NCBI RefSeq assembly: GCF_000308415.1
Contig: NZ_BAFS01000040.1
Span: 1-55,744 of the forward strand
Source of the DNA: Nocardia asiatica NBRC 100129
Lineage (GTDB): Bacteria > Actinomycetota > Actinomycetes > Mycobacteriales > Mycobacteriaceae
Reading direction: 5' to 3'
DNA length: 55,744 nucleotides
Part shown: positions 33,993 to 43,485 of the stretch, piece after piece
How positions within the stretch are numbered: the first letter of the stretch is position 1
Layout: every line of letters begins with the position of its first letter
Program-made: the position numbers and the translations under genes
The notes under the pieces: model-generated
The model's database searches: none
Told to the model about the DNA's origin: nothing
What the model saw: the letters and a program-made list of their open reading frames with translations, nothing else

Positions 33993-34718
33993 ATGCGATC
34001 TGGCTTGGAGCAATTGCGAGACAAGCAATTCGGCGTCTTCACCGCTCGGCAGATACAGCGCGAGTATTCCCGGGCCGAGCTGCGCGCACGGGTCGACCGC
34101 GGTGAGTGGGTGCGGGTCTTCCATGGGGTATATCGGGAGGCCACCACCCCGGCCTCGCCCGAACTGCGGGTCGAGGCCGCACGCCTGTCGATGGGAGTGG
34201 CCTCGGTGGCCGCCGCCTACCGCACCGCCGCCGAGCTGCACGGATTCTCGGTCTTGGCCGACCACCCGACCGAAGTGCTCGGCATTCGGGCCGCTCGCTC
34301 CAATCGGCTGGTCGTGCATCGCGAGCGAGCAGATCCGGTGGATCTGGTCTCGGTCCACGGCACGGCCGTCACCGGCGCGGTGCGCACGGCTGTCGATCTC
34401 GCTCGCACTCTGCCCCGGATGGACGCGCTGGCGACCTTGGACGCGGCACTGCGCTGCGGACTCTCCCGCGCCGCGCTGTCCACCGAACTCGACAAGCACG
34501 CCGGGCGGCGCGGGCGCCGGCAAGCCGCCGAGCTGATCGCACTGGCCGACGGCCGAGCCGAATCACCCGTGCGGCGGATGCTCGTCGAGTCGCGACCGGA
34601 CCGCGACCGGCAGGCGCGAACCGCGCCCGCGCGGTGCGGCATTCCGACTCAGAAAGTCACCCGCTGGTCGGCGGGCAGGAACAACTTGTCGCCTTCCTTC
34701 ACCTCGAAGGTCTTGTAG
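33993..34718 (+). pseudogene. C-terminally truncated AbiEi-antitoxin/DUF559-like gene
   Basis: The N-terminal part is a type IV AbiEi-like winged helix: QFGVFTARQIQREYSRAELRARVDRGEWVRVFHGVYREA, followed by the usual middle domain (AAYRTAAELHGF, VVHRERADPVDLVSVHGTAVT, RTAVDLARTLP). Actinobacterial relatives normally continue after an AESPxExRxRxLL motif into a DUF559 nuclease-like domain. Here that motif starts as AESPVRRMLVES and then breaks into unrelated sequence, and the frame runs 70 bases into the 3' end of the convergent M13 peptidase gene. The C-terminal domain is therefore missing. ATG 33993 is chosen. It may still be expressed as a short form of 241 residues. Confidence 0.7.
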
Positions 34719-36697
34719 AACTCCTCGAGGTTCCGGACCACCTGGTTGCAGCGGAATTCGGCGGGGGAGTGGGTGTCGGCGGCGAGGTAGCGGACCGTGA
34801 GTTCCTTGGTCTGCTTCTCGCGCCAGCTGCGGGCCCAGGACAGGAACATGGTGCGGTAGTCCGGATCGGTGACCCCGCGGCGTTTCTCGGCGATGCGGAA
34901 GGCGGCCAGCGTGATCTGCAGTCCGCGCAGGTCGGCGAGGTTCTCGCCGACGGTGAGCTCACCGTTGACGTGCTGGTTCGGCTCGAGTCCCTCCGGTACC
35001 AGCACGTTGTACTGGTCGACGAGTTGCTTGGCCTTGGCGTCGAACGCGGCGCGGTCCTCGGGCGTCCACCAGTCCCGCCGGTTGCCGTCCCCGTCGTACT
35101 TGGAGCCCTGGTCGTCGAAGCCGTGGCCGATCTCGTGGCCGATGGTAGACCCGACCGCACCGAAATTGACGGCGGGCAACGCGTCTTTGTCGAAGAACGG
35201 CGGCTGCAAGTAGGCGGCGGGGAAGACGATCTGGTTGGAGGTCGACGAGTAGTAGGCGTTCACCGTCTGGGGCGACATGCCCCACTCGGCCTTGTCGACC
35301 GGCGTGCCGAGTCGCGCGAACGCACGCTTGACCTCGAACGCGTTGACGGCGAGCAGCGATTCGATCAGCTTGCCCTTGGTGATCGTCAGCTTCGAATAGT
35401 CGACCCACTTGTCCGGGTAGCCGATCTTGGGATCGATCTTGTCCAGTTTCTCCAGCGACGCGGTCCTGGTGGCGGGCGACATCCAGGTGGAATTCGTGAA
35501 GTTCTCCCGGTACGCCGCGATGACGTCGGCCAGCATCTCCTTGGCGCGCTCCTTGGCGTCGGGCGGGAAGTGCTTGGCCACGTACAGTTTCCCGAGCTGC
35601 TCGCCGAGATGCTCGTCGACGATGCCGACACCGTACTTCCAGCGTTCGGGCCGCTCGTCCTGCCCGTTGAGCACCTTGCCCTTGAAGTCGAAATTCGCGT
35701 CGTTGACGGCCTTGGGCAGATAGGGAGCGAACTCCCGCAGCACGTACAGCTTCAGGTAGTCACGCCAGGTGGGGATGTCCACCTCGGTCCACAGCTGACC
35801 GGCCGCCGTGAGGTACGACGGCTGGTTGACCACCATCGTCGCGAACAGCTCGCGCGGGCGATCGGTGTTCCCCGCCAGCCACGGATCCCAGTCGAAGCCC
35901 GGGGCGAGCGCGGTCATGTCCGCCCAGCTGTACACGTTGTACGTGGCGTCGGTGTCCCGGTTGCGCACGTTGTCCCAGTGCGCGGGCGCGATGCGCTTCT
36001 CCAGGTCGAACACCCGCTGAGCAGTACCGGCCGGGTCGGCCAGCCCGGCGCCCGCGGCGATGCGCTCGAGGAAGATCCGGTATTGCGCGAGCACCTCGGC
36101 GTACTCCGGCTTCCGGTAGTACTGCTCACCGAGTCCGAGGCCGGACTGTCCGACCGAAGGGATGTAGGCGTCGGAATTCTTCCGGTCGACGCCGATGCCG
36201 AGGCCGATCAGCCCGCCGATCGGCAGCTCGGCCATCACCTTCGCCAGATCCGCCTTGGTGGCGGCGCCGTCGATCTTCGCGAACAGCGGCGCCAGCGGCG
36301 TCATGCCGAGACGTTCGATCTCGTCCCAGTCCACCCGCGCGTCGTAGAGGTCCTTGATCTGCTGTTCCTCCGACCCTGGCCGCGGGTCCCGGATCCCCTC
36401 GATGATCTCCCGCAGCTGCTGCTGGGTGCGTTCGGCCGCCTCGCTGGTCGAGCCGAAGGCGACCTTGTCCGGCGGCAGCTGGTAGTCCCGCAGCCACTTG
36501 CCGTTCACGTGCCGGTAAAGGTCGTCCTGCGGCCGGATCGTCTCGTCCGCTCCGGTGAGATCGACGCCGGTGAGCGTCCGGCTCGCGGGTTCGGCGTCGT
36601 TCGAGCACGCGACCAGGGCGGCGGTGGCCGGGACCGCTCCGAGCGCGATCAGGAAGGCACGACGATCCAGCTTCGCTGGCCGACCGGTAGATGTCAC
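34649..36697 (-). CDS. M13-family (neprilysin-like) zinc metallopeptidase lipoprotein
   Basis: 682 residues from GTG 36697, which has GGAGAGGA upstream. The signal has a twin-Arg start ([13 protein letters not shown]) and a lipobox-like ALVAC, so it is probably exported (perhaps by Tat) and lipid-anchored. Mature region: [23 protein letters not shown], the typical M13 N-terminus. Zinc site: [11 protein letters not shown] (HExxH) near residue 516 and ENLADLRGL (ExxxD) near 575. The C-terminal [15 protein letters not shown] and [12 protein letters not shown] complete the family pattern. It cleaves peptides in the cell envelope; mycobacterial Zmp1 is a relative. A longer frame to 37021 is ignored because it overlaps the rplN promoter. 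Confidence 0.93.
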   Translation of the reverse strand: MTSTGRPAKLDRRAFLIALGAVPATAALVACSNDAEPASRTLTGVDLTGADETIRPQDDLYRHVNGKWLRDYQLPPDKVAFGSTSEAAERTQQQLREIIEGIRDPRPGSEEQQIKDLYDARVDWDEIERLGMTPLAPLFAKIDGAATKADLAKVMAELPIGGLIGLGIGVDRKNSDAYIPSVGQSGLGLGEQYYRKPEYAEVLAQYRIFLERIAAGAGLADPAGTAQRVFDLEKRIAPAHWDNVRNRDTDATYNVYSWADMTALAPGFDWDPWLAGNTDRPRELFATMVVNQPSYLTAAGQLWTEVDIPTWRDYLKLYVLREFAPYLPKAVNDANFDFKGKVLNGQDERPERWKYGVGIVDEHLGEQLGKLYVAKHFPPDAKERAKEMLADVIAAYRENFTNSTWMSPATRTASLEKLDKIDPKIGYPDKWVDYSKLTITKGKLIESLLAVNAFEVKRAFARLGTPVDKAEWGMSPQTVNAYYSSTSNQIVFPAAYLQPPFFDKDALPAVNFGAVGSTIGHEIGHGFDDQGSKYDGDGNRRDWWTPEDRAAFDAKAKQLVDQYNVLVPEGLEPNQHVNGELTVGENLADLRGLQITLAAFRIAEKRRGVTDPDYRTMFLSWARSWREKQTKELTVRYLAADTHSPAEFRCNQVVRNLEEFYKTFEVKEGDKLFLPADQRVTF

Positions 36698-36822
36698 GAG
36701 AATCCTCTCCCCGACGCGGCGTTGCCGCAGATGTACGAAGGCAGCCTTGCAGGACACGAGGCTACCGGCGCGGAGGCGGGCAGGCCCGGATTGGGGAATG
36801 GGCCCGGTCGCGTGGCCCCGAT

Positions 36823-36852
36823 TTGGGAACGACCTGCGGATTCCCATACACT
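36823..36852 (+). promoter_or_regulatory. Probable sigma-70-type promoter of rplN-rplX-rplE-rpsZ
   Basis: TTGGGA (36823-36828), 18-base spacer, TACACT (36847-36852), then GGACCGGTTGCCTG. It leaves a leader of about 170 bases before rplN. The TACACT-N5-GGTTGCCTG block recurs in front of rpsH at 48340. Confidence 0.6.
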
Positions 36853-37034
36853 GGACCGGTTGCCTGCGGGAGCTGTGCCCGCAATCCGGCAGTGAACCCC
36901 CAGTGGTTGGTTCCGCGTTTCTTGCTCGAACCGAGGAAAACCGCTGGCAGGCGCGCGTCCGGAGGGCAACCGACCATGCCCGTCGGGTCGGCAATCCGGC
37001 GTGCACATACGTCCAGGTCAAGGAGGACGCTGAA

Positions 37035-37403
37035 GTGATTCAGCAGGAGTCGCGACTGCGCGTCGCCGACAACACGGGCGCGAAGGAGATCCTTTGCATC
37101 CGCGTTCTCGGCGGTTCGTCGCGTCGCTATGCCGGTATCGGCGACATCATCGTCGCCACCGTGAAGGACGCCATCCCCGGCGGCAACGTGAAGCGGGGTG
37201 ACGTCGTCAAGGCCGTCGTCGTGCGCACCACCAAGGAGCGCCGTCGTCCGGACGGTTCCTACATCAAGTTCGACGAGAACGCGGCCGTGCTCATCAAGGC
37301 GGACAACGACCCGCGCGGCACCCGCATCTTCGGCCCGGTCGGCCGCGAGCTGCGCGACAAGAAGTTCATGAAGATCGTCTCGCTGGCTCCGGAGGTGCTC
37401 TGA
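37035..37403 (+). CDS. rplN: 50S ribosomal protein L14 (uL14)
   Basis: 122 residues, the standard length. The sequence from GTG 37035 ([18 protein letters not shown]) through [26 protein letters not shown] to [13 protein letters not shown] is typical uL14. GAGGA (37022-37026) is suitably placed for the GTG start. It binds 23S rRNA and contacts 16S rRNA at an inter-subunit bridge. It is first in its transcription unit here: the preceding gene is an opposite-strand peptidase, not rpsQ. rplX starts one base after its stop codon. Confidence 0.97.
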   Translation: MIQQESRLRVADNTGAKEILCIRVLGGSSRRYAGIGDIIVATVKDAIPGGNVKRGDVVKAVVVRTTKERRRPDGSYIKFDENAAVLIKADNDPRGTRIFGPVGRELRDKKFMKIVSLAPEVL

Positions 37404-37404
37404 C

Positions 37405-37722
37405 ATGAAGGTGCACAAGGGTGACACCGTGCTCGTCATCTCGGGCAAGGACAAGGGCGCCAAGGGCAAGGTCATCCAGGCCTACCCGAAGGAGAACCGG
37501 GTTCTCGTCGAGGGCGTGAACCGGATCAAGAAGCACGTCGCGAACTCCGCCAACCAGCGCGGCGCCTCCTCGGGCGGCATCGTGACCCAGGAAGCCCCCA
37601 TCCACGTCTCGAACGTGATGGTCGTCGACTCCGACGGCAAGCCGGCCCGTATCGGCTACCGGACCGACGAGGAGAGCGGCAAGCGGGTCCGGATCTCCCG
37701 GAAAAACGGGAAGGACATCTGA
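37405..37722 (+). CDS. rplX: 50S ribosomal protein L24 (uL24)
   Basis: 105 residues, standard length. The KOW motif region [26 protein letters not shown] is complete, followed by [12 protein letters not shown] and a C-terminal [10 protein letters not shown]. It is an assembly initiator of the large subunit, binding the 5' part of 23S rRNA. It lies one base after rplN and one base before rplE, so translation is tightly coupled. Confidence 0.97.
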   Translation: MKVHKGDTVLVISGKDKGAKGKVIQAYPKENRVLVEGVNRIKKHVANSANQRGASSGGIVTQEAPIHVSNVMVVDSDGKPARIGYRTDEESGKRVRISRKNGKDI

Positions 37723-37723
37723 T

Positions 37724-38320
37724 ATGACCACGACGGAAACAGTGTCGTCGGGGCGCTCCGCAGGCTCCGCGCCCGTGCAGCCCCGGCTGAAGCAGCGCTA
37801 CCGCGAAGAGATCAAGGACGCGCTGAACAAGGAATTCGACTACGCCAACGTGATGCAGATCCCGGGCGTGGTGAAGGTCGTCGTCAACATGGGTGTCGGC
37901 GACGCCGCCCGCGACGCGAAGCTGATCAACGGCGCCGTCGAGGACCTGGCCCTGATCACCGGTCAGAAGCCGCAGATCCGCAAGGCGACCAAGTCCATCG
38001 CGCAGTTCAAGCTGCGTGAGGGCATGCCGATCGGCGCCAAGGTCACCCTGCGCGGCGATCGGATGTGGGAGTTCCTCGACCGCCTGGTCTCCATCGCGCT
38101 CCCCCGTATCCGCGACTTCCGCGGCCTGTCGCCGAAGCAGTTCGACGGCAACGGCAACTACACGTTCGGCCTGAGCGAGCAGTCGATGTTCCACGAGATC
38201 GATGTCGACAAGATCGACCGCCCGCGTGGTATGGACATCACCGTGGTGACCACCGCGACCAACAACGAAGAAGGCCGTGCCCTGCTCAAGCACCTCGGCT
38301 TCCCGTTCAAGGAGAACTGA
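37724..38320 (+). CDS. rplE: 50S ribosomal protein L5 (uL5)
   Basis: 198 residues. An actinobacterial N-terminal extension ([17 protein letters not shown]) precedes the conserved [74 protein letters not shown] and the C-terminal [21 protein letters not shown]. It binds 5S rRNA in the central protuberance. Confidence 0.97.
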   Translation: MTTTETVSSGRSAGSAPVQPRLKQRYREEIKDALNKEFDYANVMQIPGVVKVVVNMGVGDAARDAKLINGAVEDLALITGQKPQIRKATKSIAQFKLREGMPIGAKVTLRGDRMWEFLDRLVSIALPRIRDFRGLSPKQFDGNGNYTFGLSEQSMFHEIDVDKIDRPRGMDITVVTTATNNEEGRALLKHLGFPFKEN

Positions 38321-38324
38321 GCAC

Positions 38325-38510
38325 ATGGCTAAGAAAGCACTGGTCAACAAGGCCAACGCCAAGCCCAAGTTTGCGGTCCGTGCCTACACCCGCTGCCAGC
38401 GGTGCGGTCGCCCGCACGCGGTCTACCGCAAGTTCGGCCTCTGCCGCGTGTGCCTGCGCGACATGGCGCACCGGGGCGAACTGCCCGGAGTGCACAAGAG
38501 CTCCTGGTAA
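38325..38510 (+). CDS. rpsZ: 30S ribosomal protein S14, zinc-binding type (uS14)
   Basis: 61 residues, the short zinc-binding (C+) form. CQRC and CRVC provide four Cys ligands. [16 protein letters not shown] and [13 protein letters not shown] are typical of the actinobacterial type Z protein encoded in the spc operon. In most bacteria rpsH follows directly; here a strong terminator and a roughly 10-kb island come next. Confidence 0.97.
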   Translation: MAKKALVNKANAKPKFAVRAYTRCQRCGRPHAVYRKFGLCRVCLRDMAHRGELPGVHKSSW

Positions 38511-38545
38511 GCTCGCGCTCTTTGTGAGCGCACCCGTATAGCAAG

Positions 38546-38586
38546 CGCTGAGGACACGGACTCGCACTGAGTCCGTGTCCTCAGCG
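38546..38586 (+). terminator. Strong hairpin terminator after rpsZ
   Basis: A perfect 17-bp stem (38546-38562 with 38570-38586, arm CGCTGAGGACACGGACT), a 7-base loop, then TTGTATAG. It ends the first half of the spc operon. Confidence 0.92.
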
Positions 38587-38752
38587 TTGTATAGAGGCGC
38601 GTCCAACGCGGCAACACTGACCGAACGCAGTTTTCTGCCGCGAACGCCGCCGTCGAGTGTCAGTTCTTTTCGTCCTCTGACTGTGTTCGGACTCTCGAGG
38701 ATGTAAATGTGCGGCCGGCCTCGGCTGTGATTTGTCCAGGATATTCGGTTCG

Positions 38753-40378
38753 ATGAACCGTTCTGTGTCGATAGCGCTTAACGTCGCGGGGGCACAACAG
38801 TTGGTTCGGAAGGTGGCGGCGAGCGTGACAGGTACCGAGGCGAAGCTCGATGAACTGGTCAAGATCCTGACGATCGCCGCGGAACCGGCGGGTGAGGCCG
38901 GTGTCGCCAAGCGGGAGAAGAAGGGCGTGCCGAGCGTTCGCCAGCGTGTGGACATGCTGCTCGACCGCGGGACGTTCATCGAGACCGGTGCGCTGGCTCG
39001 TCAGCCCGACCGACCGGATGCTCTCTACGGTGACGGGCTGGTCACCGGTCGCGGTCTGATCGGAGGCCGTCCGGTGGTGGTGATCGCCCACGATCAGACC
39101 GTGTACGGCGGGTCGGTCGGTATCACGTCCGCCCGCAAGTTCATGCGGGCGCTGCAACTGGCGTTCGACAACGCGTGCCCGGTGGTGACGATCAATGATT
39201 CCGGCGGTGCGCGTATCCAGGACGCGGTGGGTTCGATCGCTTCGTTCGGTGATATTTCGCGGGTGCTGGAGAAACTGTCCGGGTATGTGCCACAGGTGTC
39301 GATCATTCTCGGCAAGTGCGCGGCGGGTTCGGTGTACGGGCCGATCAACACCGACGTGCTCATCGGCACCAAGGATTCCTACATGTTCGTCACCGGGCCG
39401 GAGGTGATCAAAGCCGTCAACGGTGAGGACATCACCGCCGAGGAGCTCGGTGGCGCCGAGGTGCAGGCCAAACGCGGCACCCTGCATCACGTGGCCGACA
39501 CCGAGCAGGAAGCCTACGAGTGGGCGCGCAACTATCTGAGCTACATGCCGACGAGCTGTCTCGAGCTGCCGCCGATCGTGAACCCCGGCCTGGAGCCGGA
39601 GATCACTGCCACCGATCGGGAGCTCGACACGATCATCCCGGATTCCGATCGCGCCGGTTACGACATGCACGAGATCCTGCTGCGGATTTTCGACGACGGT
39701 GAATTCCACGAGATCCGCGCCGCGTTCGCCCCGAATCTGATCACCGGGTTCGCCAGGGTCGACGGCTATCCGGTCGGTGTGATCGCCAACCAGCCGCTGG
39801 TGCTGGGCGGTTCCATCGACGCCGCCTGCTCGGACAAGTCGACCTACTTCATCCGGCTCTGCGACGCGTTCAATATCCCACTGGTGTTCGTCGCGGACAC
39901 GCCGGGCGTGCTGCCGGGTCTCGAGCAGGAAGCCAACGGTGTGATCATCCGCGGCGGGCGGGTGCCGCGGGCGATCATCGAGGCGACGGTCCCGATCATC
40001 AACCTGGTCGTGCGCAAGTCTTACGGTGGCGCCTACGGCATGATGGCGGCCCGACAGGTGGGCGCCGATATCAGTTTCGCCTGGCCGACGGCCCGGATCG
40101 CGGTGATCGGCGCCGAGAGCGCGGTCGACCTCATCGGCAAGCGGCAACTGGCGGCGGTGCCGGAGGAGCATCGGGCGGCGGCGCGCGAGTTCATGATCAA
40201 CCAGTACAACGAGACGATCGCCACCCCGTGGATCGCCGCCGAACGCGGCTACATCGACGCGGTCATCGAACCGTCGCGGACCCGTCTGGAGATCCGGAGC
40301 GCGCTGCGCCTGTTGCGGGACAAGCCGCCGGTCAAGCCGGAGTTCAACCCGCGCAAGCACCCGGTGTACCCGATGTGA
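38753..40378 (+). CDS. Acyl-CoA carboxylase beta (carboxyltransferase) subunit
   Basis: About 541 residues, homologous to AccD-type beta subunits of propionyl- or acetyl-CoA carboxylases. It transfers the carboxyl group from biotin to an acyl-CoA. Conserved blocks: RQRVDMLLDRGTFIETGALA; the N-half oxyanion Gly pair in INDSGGARIQD and KCAAGSVYGP; and the C-half VFVADTPGVLPG and RKSYGGAYGMMAARQ. The biotin-carrying alpha subunit is not nearby. The start is uncertain: ATG 38753 has no good ribosome binding site, and GTG 38824 begins close to where homologues usually begin. It lies between the rpsZ terminator and a hairpin at 40574, so it is monocistronic. The specific substrate is not inferable. 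Confidence 0.88.
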   Translation: MNRSVSIALNVAGAQQLVRKVAASVTGTEAKLDELVKILTIAAEPAGEAGVAKREKKGVPSVRQRVDMLLDRGTFIETGALARQPDRPDALYGDGLVTGRGLIGGRPVVVIAHDQTVYGGSVGITSARKFMRALQLAFDNACPVVTINDSGGARIQDAVGSIASFGDISRVLEKLSGYVPQVSIILGKCAAGSVYGPINTDVLIGTKDSYMFVTGPEVIKAVNGEDITAEELGGAEVQAKRGTLHHVADTEQEAYEWARNYLSYMPTSCLELPPIVNPGLEPEITATDRELDTIIPDSDRAGYDMHEILLRIFDDGEFHEIRAAFAPNLITGFARVDGYPVGVIANQPLVLGGSIDAACSDKSTYFIRLCDAFNIPLVFVADTPGVLPGLEQEANGVIIRGGRVPRAIIEATVPIINLVVRKSYGGAYGMMAARQVGADISFAWPTARIAVIGAESAVDLIGKRQLAAVPEEHRAAAREFMINQYNETIATPWIAAERGYIDAVIEPSRTRLEIRSALRLLRDKPPVKPEFNPRKHPVYPM

Positions 40379-40573
40379 TCTTCCCGTTTACTCCGCGGCT
40401 GGGCGCACGGCACGCCGAGGCTGTCACACCGGCAGGTTGCCGGAAGAGGCATCTGGCGACCTCCTCGACCGATGTCGGCCCTGAAGTCACCGGTAACGCG
40501 GACGCGACATAGCCCGCGCGGCTGTGTGACCACCGAGCGTGCGCCGAGTAGCGAATCACGGACGACCAGAAGC

Positions 40574-40610
40574 AAGGCGCTGCGGCGGATCGTGTCCGCC
40601 GCAGCGCCTT
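40574..40610. terminator. Bidirectional hairpin terminator
   Basis: A perfect 16-bp stem (40574-40589 with 40595-40610, arm AAGGCGCTGCGGCGGA) and a 5-base loop lie between the convergent carboxylase and secreted-protein genes. Confidence 0.88.
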
Positions 40611-40644
40611 TCGCGTTTCAGCTCAGCAGATCAATCGCTGATTG

Positions 40645-41301
40645 TCAGGGCAGCACCTGCGGAATGACATCCGGCGCGACCGTACCCACGACCGCGCCGA
40701 CCACGGCACCCAGGATGGCGGTGGTCACCACGCCGACCGCGGCGCACAGCACGTAACCGACGACGAAGGCCGCCACGGTCGGAATGCAGGTGATGAGGGC
40801 GGCGACCGCACCGACGCCCGCGCCCGCGGCCGCACCGTTCATGACCGGATCCGGGTACTGCGCGCCCGGATTGGTCGCGATGTCCTTCAGTTCCGCGCCC
40901 GTCGCCGCCGAGACCTCAGGTGTCGTCACCGACAGCGTGCGGCCGTCTTCGGACACCTTGGCATCCAGGGCGATGGTGGTCCCGGACGGCGTGGCCAGCG
41001 TGCGCGGAAGCTCCGTGACCGCCGCGCCGACCTGGTTCACGACCTTGATCGACGTCTCCCCGAGCTGGAACGTGCCCGCGTCCAGCGTGGCGGACACGCT
41101 GCGCAGGTCCGGCGCGACCGTGGTGTGGTAGCCGATGTCCGCGGAGGTGCCCGACGTAGAAATCGCCTGCGCCAACTGCGCCTGCTCGGCGTAGTTGGTG
41201 GCCGATGCGGCTCCGGCACCGGCGAACGTAGTCGCCACGGCCAGCGGCAGCGCACCGATGAGCGCCTTACGACCGACCCGAATTGCAGCGCGATAGACCA
41301 T
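40645..41301 (-). CDS. Secreted protein with glycine/alanine-rich C-terminal membrane segments
   Basis: 218 residues from ATG 41301, which is preceded by GGAGGAG. The signal peptide is clear: basic start (MVYRAAIRVGRKALIG), hydrophobic core, and an AGAASA cleavage site. The mature part has a beta-rich stretch (SATLDAGTFQLGETSIKVVNQ) and then two Gly/Ala/Val-rich hydrophobic segments (AAAGAGVGAVAALITCIP and VVTTAILGAVVGAVVGTV) of glycine-zipper type. Nocardia and Rhodococcus encode many exported proteins of this layout with unknown function. An envelope location is the safe inference. Confidence 0.75.
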   Translation of the reverse strand: MVYRAAIRVGRKALIGALPLAVATTFAGAGAASATNYAEQAQLAQAISTSGTSADIGYHTTVAPDLRSVSATLDAGTFQLGETSIKVVNQVGAAVTELPRTLATPSGTTIALDAKVSEDGRTLSVTTPEVSAATGAELKDIATNPGAQYPDPVMNGAAAGAGVGAVAALITCIPTVAAFVVGYVLCAAVGVVTTAILGAVVGAVVGTVAPDVIPQVLP

Positions 41302-41534
41302 TGATTTTCTTCTCCTCCCCGACCCCCGACACCCCCACGTGGACGAATCGAACGCCGTTTCGTGTGATGTGAACGCACTATTGGTAGCGATTGGGCGGCC
41401 CTCGAGGCAAGTCCTGTGACATTGTCGACAATGGGGAACCGATTGCGCAGCAGCATATTTGGATACAGCATGGAGTTGGCAAACCGAGAGCGAATGCTGC
41501 CGCCGACCCCGCCACCGCATCGGGTGACTGCCGG

Positions 41535-41869
41535 TCACCGACTCCTGGATGGTTGCTCGGCCGCGGGGGCGCTCGGCCGGCCGTGGCTGCTACCCGAATC
41601 GCCTTGCCGCAGCATGAATACACGGTTACCGGCGGCCACCCCGCCGACCCGCGAGCCGTCGACCACGAGCCGGGCACGGGACGACCTTCCGCCGTCTCGA
41701 GAATCCCGTCCTGGTACTGGTCCCAGGCGCTTTCGGCGGGATTCCAGGTCAAGAGGAAAGCGCCTCGAGGTGCTGCCGGAGCGTACTGAATACCTTCCTC
41801 GAAAGGGTCTGGCAGATACTGCACCGGATTCCTGCCACTAGTCGGCACCGGAGACCCGATCAGCGCCAT
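41535..41869 (-). pseudogene. Frameshifted EVE/HNH-type protein fragment
   Basis: From ATG 41869 the frame reads MALIGSPVPTSGRNP and then AFLLTWNPAESAWDQYQDG and EGRPVPGSWST, the opening of the EVE-like domain often fused to HNH nucleases (LLTWNPxxWxWxxYxxxxxxxxxGxxVxxxWS). After WST near 41657 the frame degenerates, but a shift by one base restores GSRVGGVAAGNRVFMLRQGDSG, the expected continuation. A single-base deletion is therefore likely. The restored frame soon meets a stop at 41535 and most of the C-terminus is missing. It is a decayed gene, overlapping the small upstream frame by 10 bases. Confidence 0.65.
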
Positions 41870-42063
41870 ATGAACGGGATCGGTCTCTTGCAGGGGCGCC
41901 CGATCAGTGCGATCTTCTCCGCCCCTGGACGAACATCGGCCACGCGCTCGTAGTCTTCGATTCGATAGACAGCCACGATCGTGCCGTCGACCGAGAACGT
42001 CGCAAACTGTTCGTTGTCGAGGCGTTTTTCGACAGATTCCAGCGTCCGCGATTGTGTCTCCAT
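41860..42063 (-). CDS. Small hypothetical protein, 67 aa
   Basis: Begins METQSRTLESVEKRLDNEQF and continues ATFSVDGTIVAVYRIEDYERVADVRPGAEKIA, a non-shadow-like composition in an accessory region. Its 3' end overlaps the start of the decayed EVE-like gene by 10 bases, as in an operon. GAAGG lies only 3 bases before the ATG, which is tight. No known domain recognised; it may be a partner or remnant of the decayed system downstream. Confidence 0.4.
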   Translation of the reverse strand: METQSRTLESVEKRLDNEQFATFSVDGTIVAVYRIEDYERVADVRPGAEKIALIGRPCKRPIPFIWR

Positions 42064-42537
42064 AATCCTTCGACGCTGACCCTGGGGTCGTGCCCTGCCC
42101 AGCGCCGATGCAACGAGTCGGACATCGCTTCTTCGGACGTGAGTTCCCCATCGAGGACGTAGCCGAATGTTGACCACCACGGAGCTCAGTCTGTCGTGAG
42201 TTCATTGTCGGGCAGTCGGATTCGGACCCGGTTCCTGGCAGAGTCGTCGGACCACAGGTCTCACCGATGCCACCGCGGCAACACTGATCGTGGCCGGGTG
42301 CGCGCGACGATGGCCGCTCTCGGGCGGTTGACGGTATCCGGGATTCTGTACCAGCTCAACGTAGGTCGACGGTGACATAGAGCGCTAGAGGCGATCATCC
42401 CCACTGCGCAGATGCGCGGCCTTGCCACGGCGCACTCTAAAGTGCTGCTAGCAAGCATGTTCCGAAGCTTCTGTCGCCAGACACACTTGAAGCGTTAAGG
42501 TTTCAAGGACAGACAGCACTGCATAGGGGGAGAAGTC
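42064..42537. other. Intergenic region upstream of the ABC-3C operon
   Basis: No convincing gene is seen. The stretch is less GC-rich than the surrounding core genes. It must contain the promoter of the conflict operon, but no consensus element stands out. A minus-strand frame at 42261-42458 lacks a ribosome binding site and any recognisable motif. Confidence 0.45.
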
Positions 42538-43485
42538 TTGCTGCCGCACCAGGTGCAATACGCGCACAGCAAGTTCCGGTCGATGGTGGAGACCAGTTCG
42601 GGCAATGAGTTCGAGAAGCTCTTTCACCAGCTCATGGAGTATCGGTACAGCGACTATGTGCCGATTCGAACTCATGGCAACCTTGGCGACCTCGGTGGAG
42701 ACGGTCTTCGTACGCAGAGCCGGACACTCTACGCATGCTATGCGCCGGAGACGTTCAAGGCGTCCAGGGTCAGGCGCAAGTTCCGCGATGACGTCGAAAG
42801 CGCGATCGCCAAGCGGTCGGAGCAGTTCACGACCTTCGTGTTCGTCCACAACGACCAACGTGGCATACATCCGGTTATCTCGGGGGAACTGGTGACAGTC
42901 GGAGACGACCACCCCGACAAAGTGTTCCAGCAGATGGGTCCGCGGAAACTTTGGAACGAGGCCGTGCACCTCGACCGGGTCGAGATGGAAGGTCTCCTCG
43001 GAGCTCCCATACCGGTCGAGCACGTCGTCTACAGCATCGGGATGGCGGAGATCGAGCCGCTCCTCAAGCATCTGGCCGAACACCGGGATCGCCATGCCGT
43101 GGTCGAGTCCATTCCTCTGCCAACAACGTACAAGGTCGATTACAACCGGCTCTCCGTCTTTGCTCGGGACCGGCTTCAGGCAGGTCGGCGCTACGTGCAT
43201 CTCATCGAGGCGTATTACCGCAACGTGCTCGACCTCAGGGAACGGGACGAAGTAGCGGCCGACTTCCGAGAGTATTACCGGCGGATGCATCGCCAGCACG
43301 GAGCCGACACGGACGAGATTTTTTGGGAAATGCAGTGTTATGTCCTGGGTCAGGCTGCCCCCAAGTGGGATCGTGAGGATGCGGCGAAGGTGGTGCTTGC
43401 CTACTTCTTCGATGAATGCGACATCTTCGAAGTGCCGCCTCCTGGATGGCAGCCGACCAAGGTGGAGCAGGGAGGGATGGCATGA
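42538..43485 (+). CDS. ABC-three-component system effector/C-terminal component protein
   Basis: 315 residues from TTG 42538, supported by GGGGGAG about 6 bases upstream. The N-terminal half (SGNEFEKLFHQLMEYRY, then THGNLGDLGGDGLRTQSRTLYACYAPE) resembles a restriction-endonuclease-like fold: Glu in the first helix, a G-D-x-G-x-D-G loop, and a YAPE strand replacing the usual Q-x-K. I infer a nuclease-like or nucleic-acid-binding effector. The C-terminal half (YNRLSVFARDRLQAGRRYVHLIEAYYRNVLD, ending YFFDECDIFEVPP) looks like the C-terminal domain by which such proteins join ABC-3C systems. Its stop overlaps the next gene as ATGA. Together with the two following genes it forms a compact anti-invader operon. 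Family assignment is from memory of the ABC-3C class. Confidence 0.75.
   Translation: MLPHQVQYAHSKFRSMVETSSGNEFEKLFHQLMEYRYSDYVPIRTHGNLGDLGGDGLRTQSRTLYACYAPETFKASRVRRKFRDDVESAIAKRSEQFTTFVFVHNDQRGIHPVISGELVTVGDDHPDKVFQQMGPRKLWNEAVHLDRVEMEGLLGAPIPVEHVVYSIGMAEIEPLLKHLAEHRDRHAVVESIPLPTTYKVDYNRLSVFARDRLQAGRRYVHLIEAYYRNVLDLRERDEVAADFREYYRRMHRQHGADTDEIFWEMQCYVLGQAAPKWDREDAAKVVLAYFFDECDIFEVPPPGWQPTKVEQGGMA

Noticed and set aside
36698..37021. N-terminal extension of the M13 peptidase upstream of GTG 36697
   Set aside because: It would place coding sequence over the rplN promoter and before a clear lipoprotein signal sequence.
42261..42458. A 65-codon minus-strand frame in the ABC-3C upstream region
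   Set aside because: No ribosome binding site, no motif, Arg-rich composition typical of chance frames.
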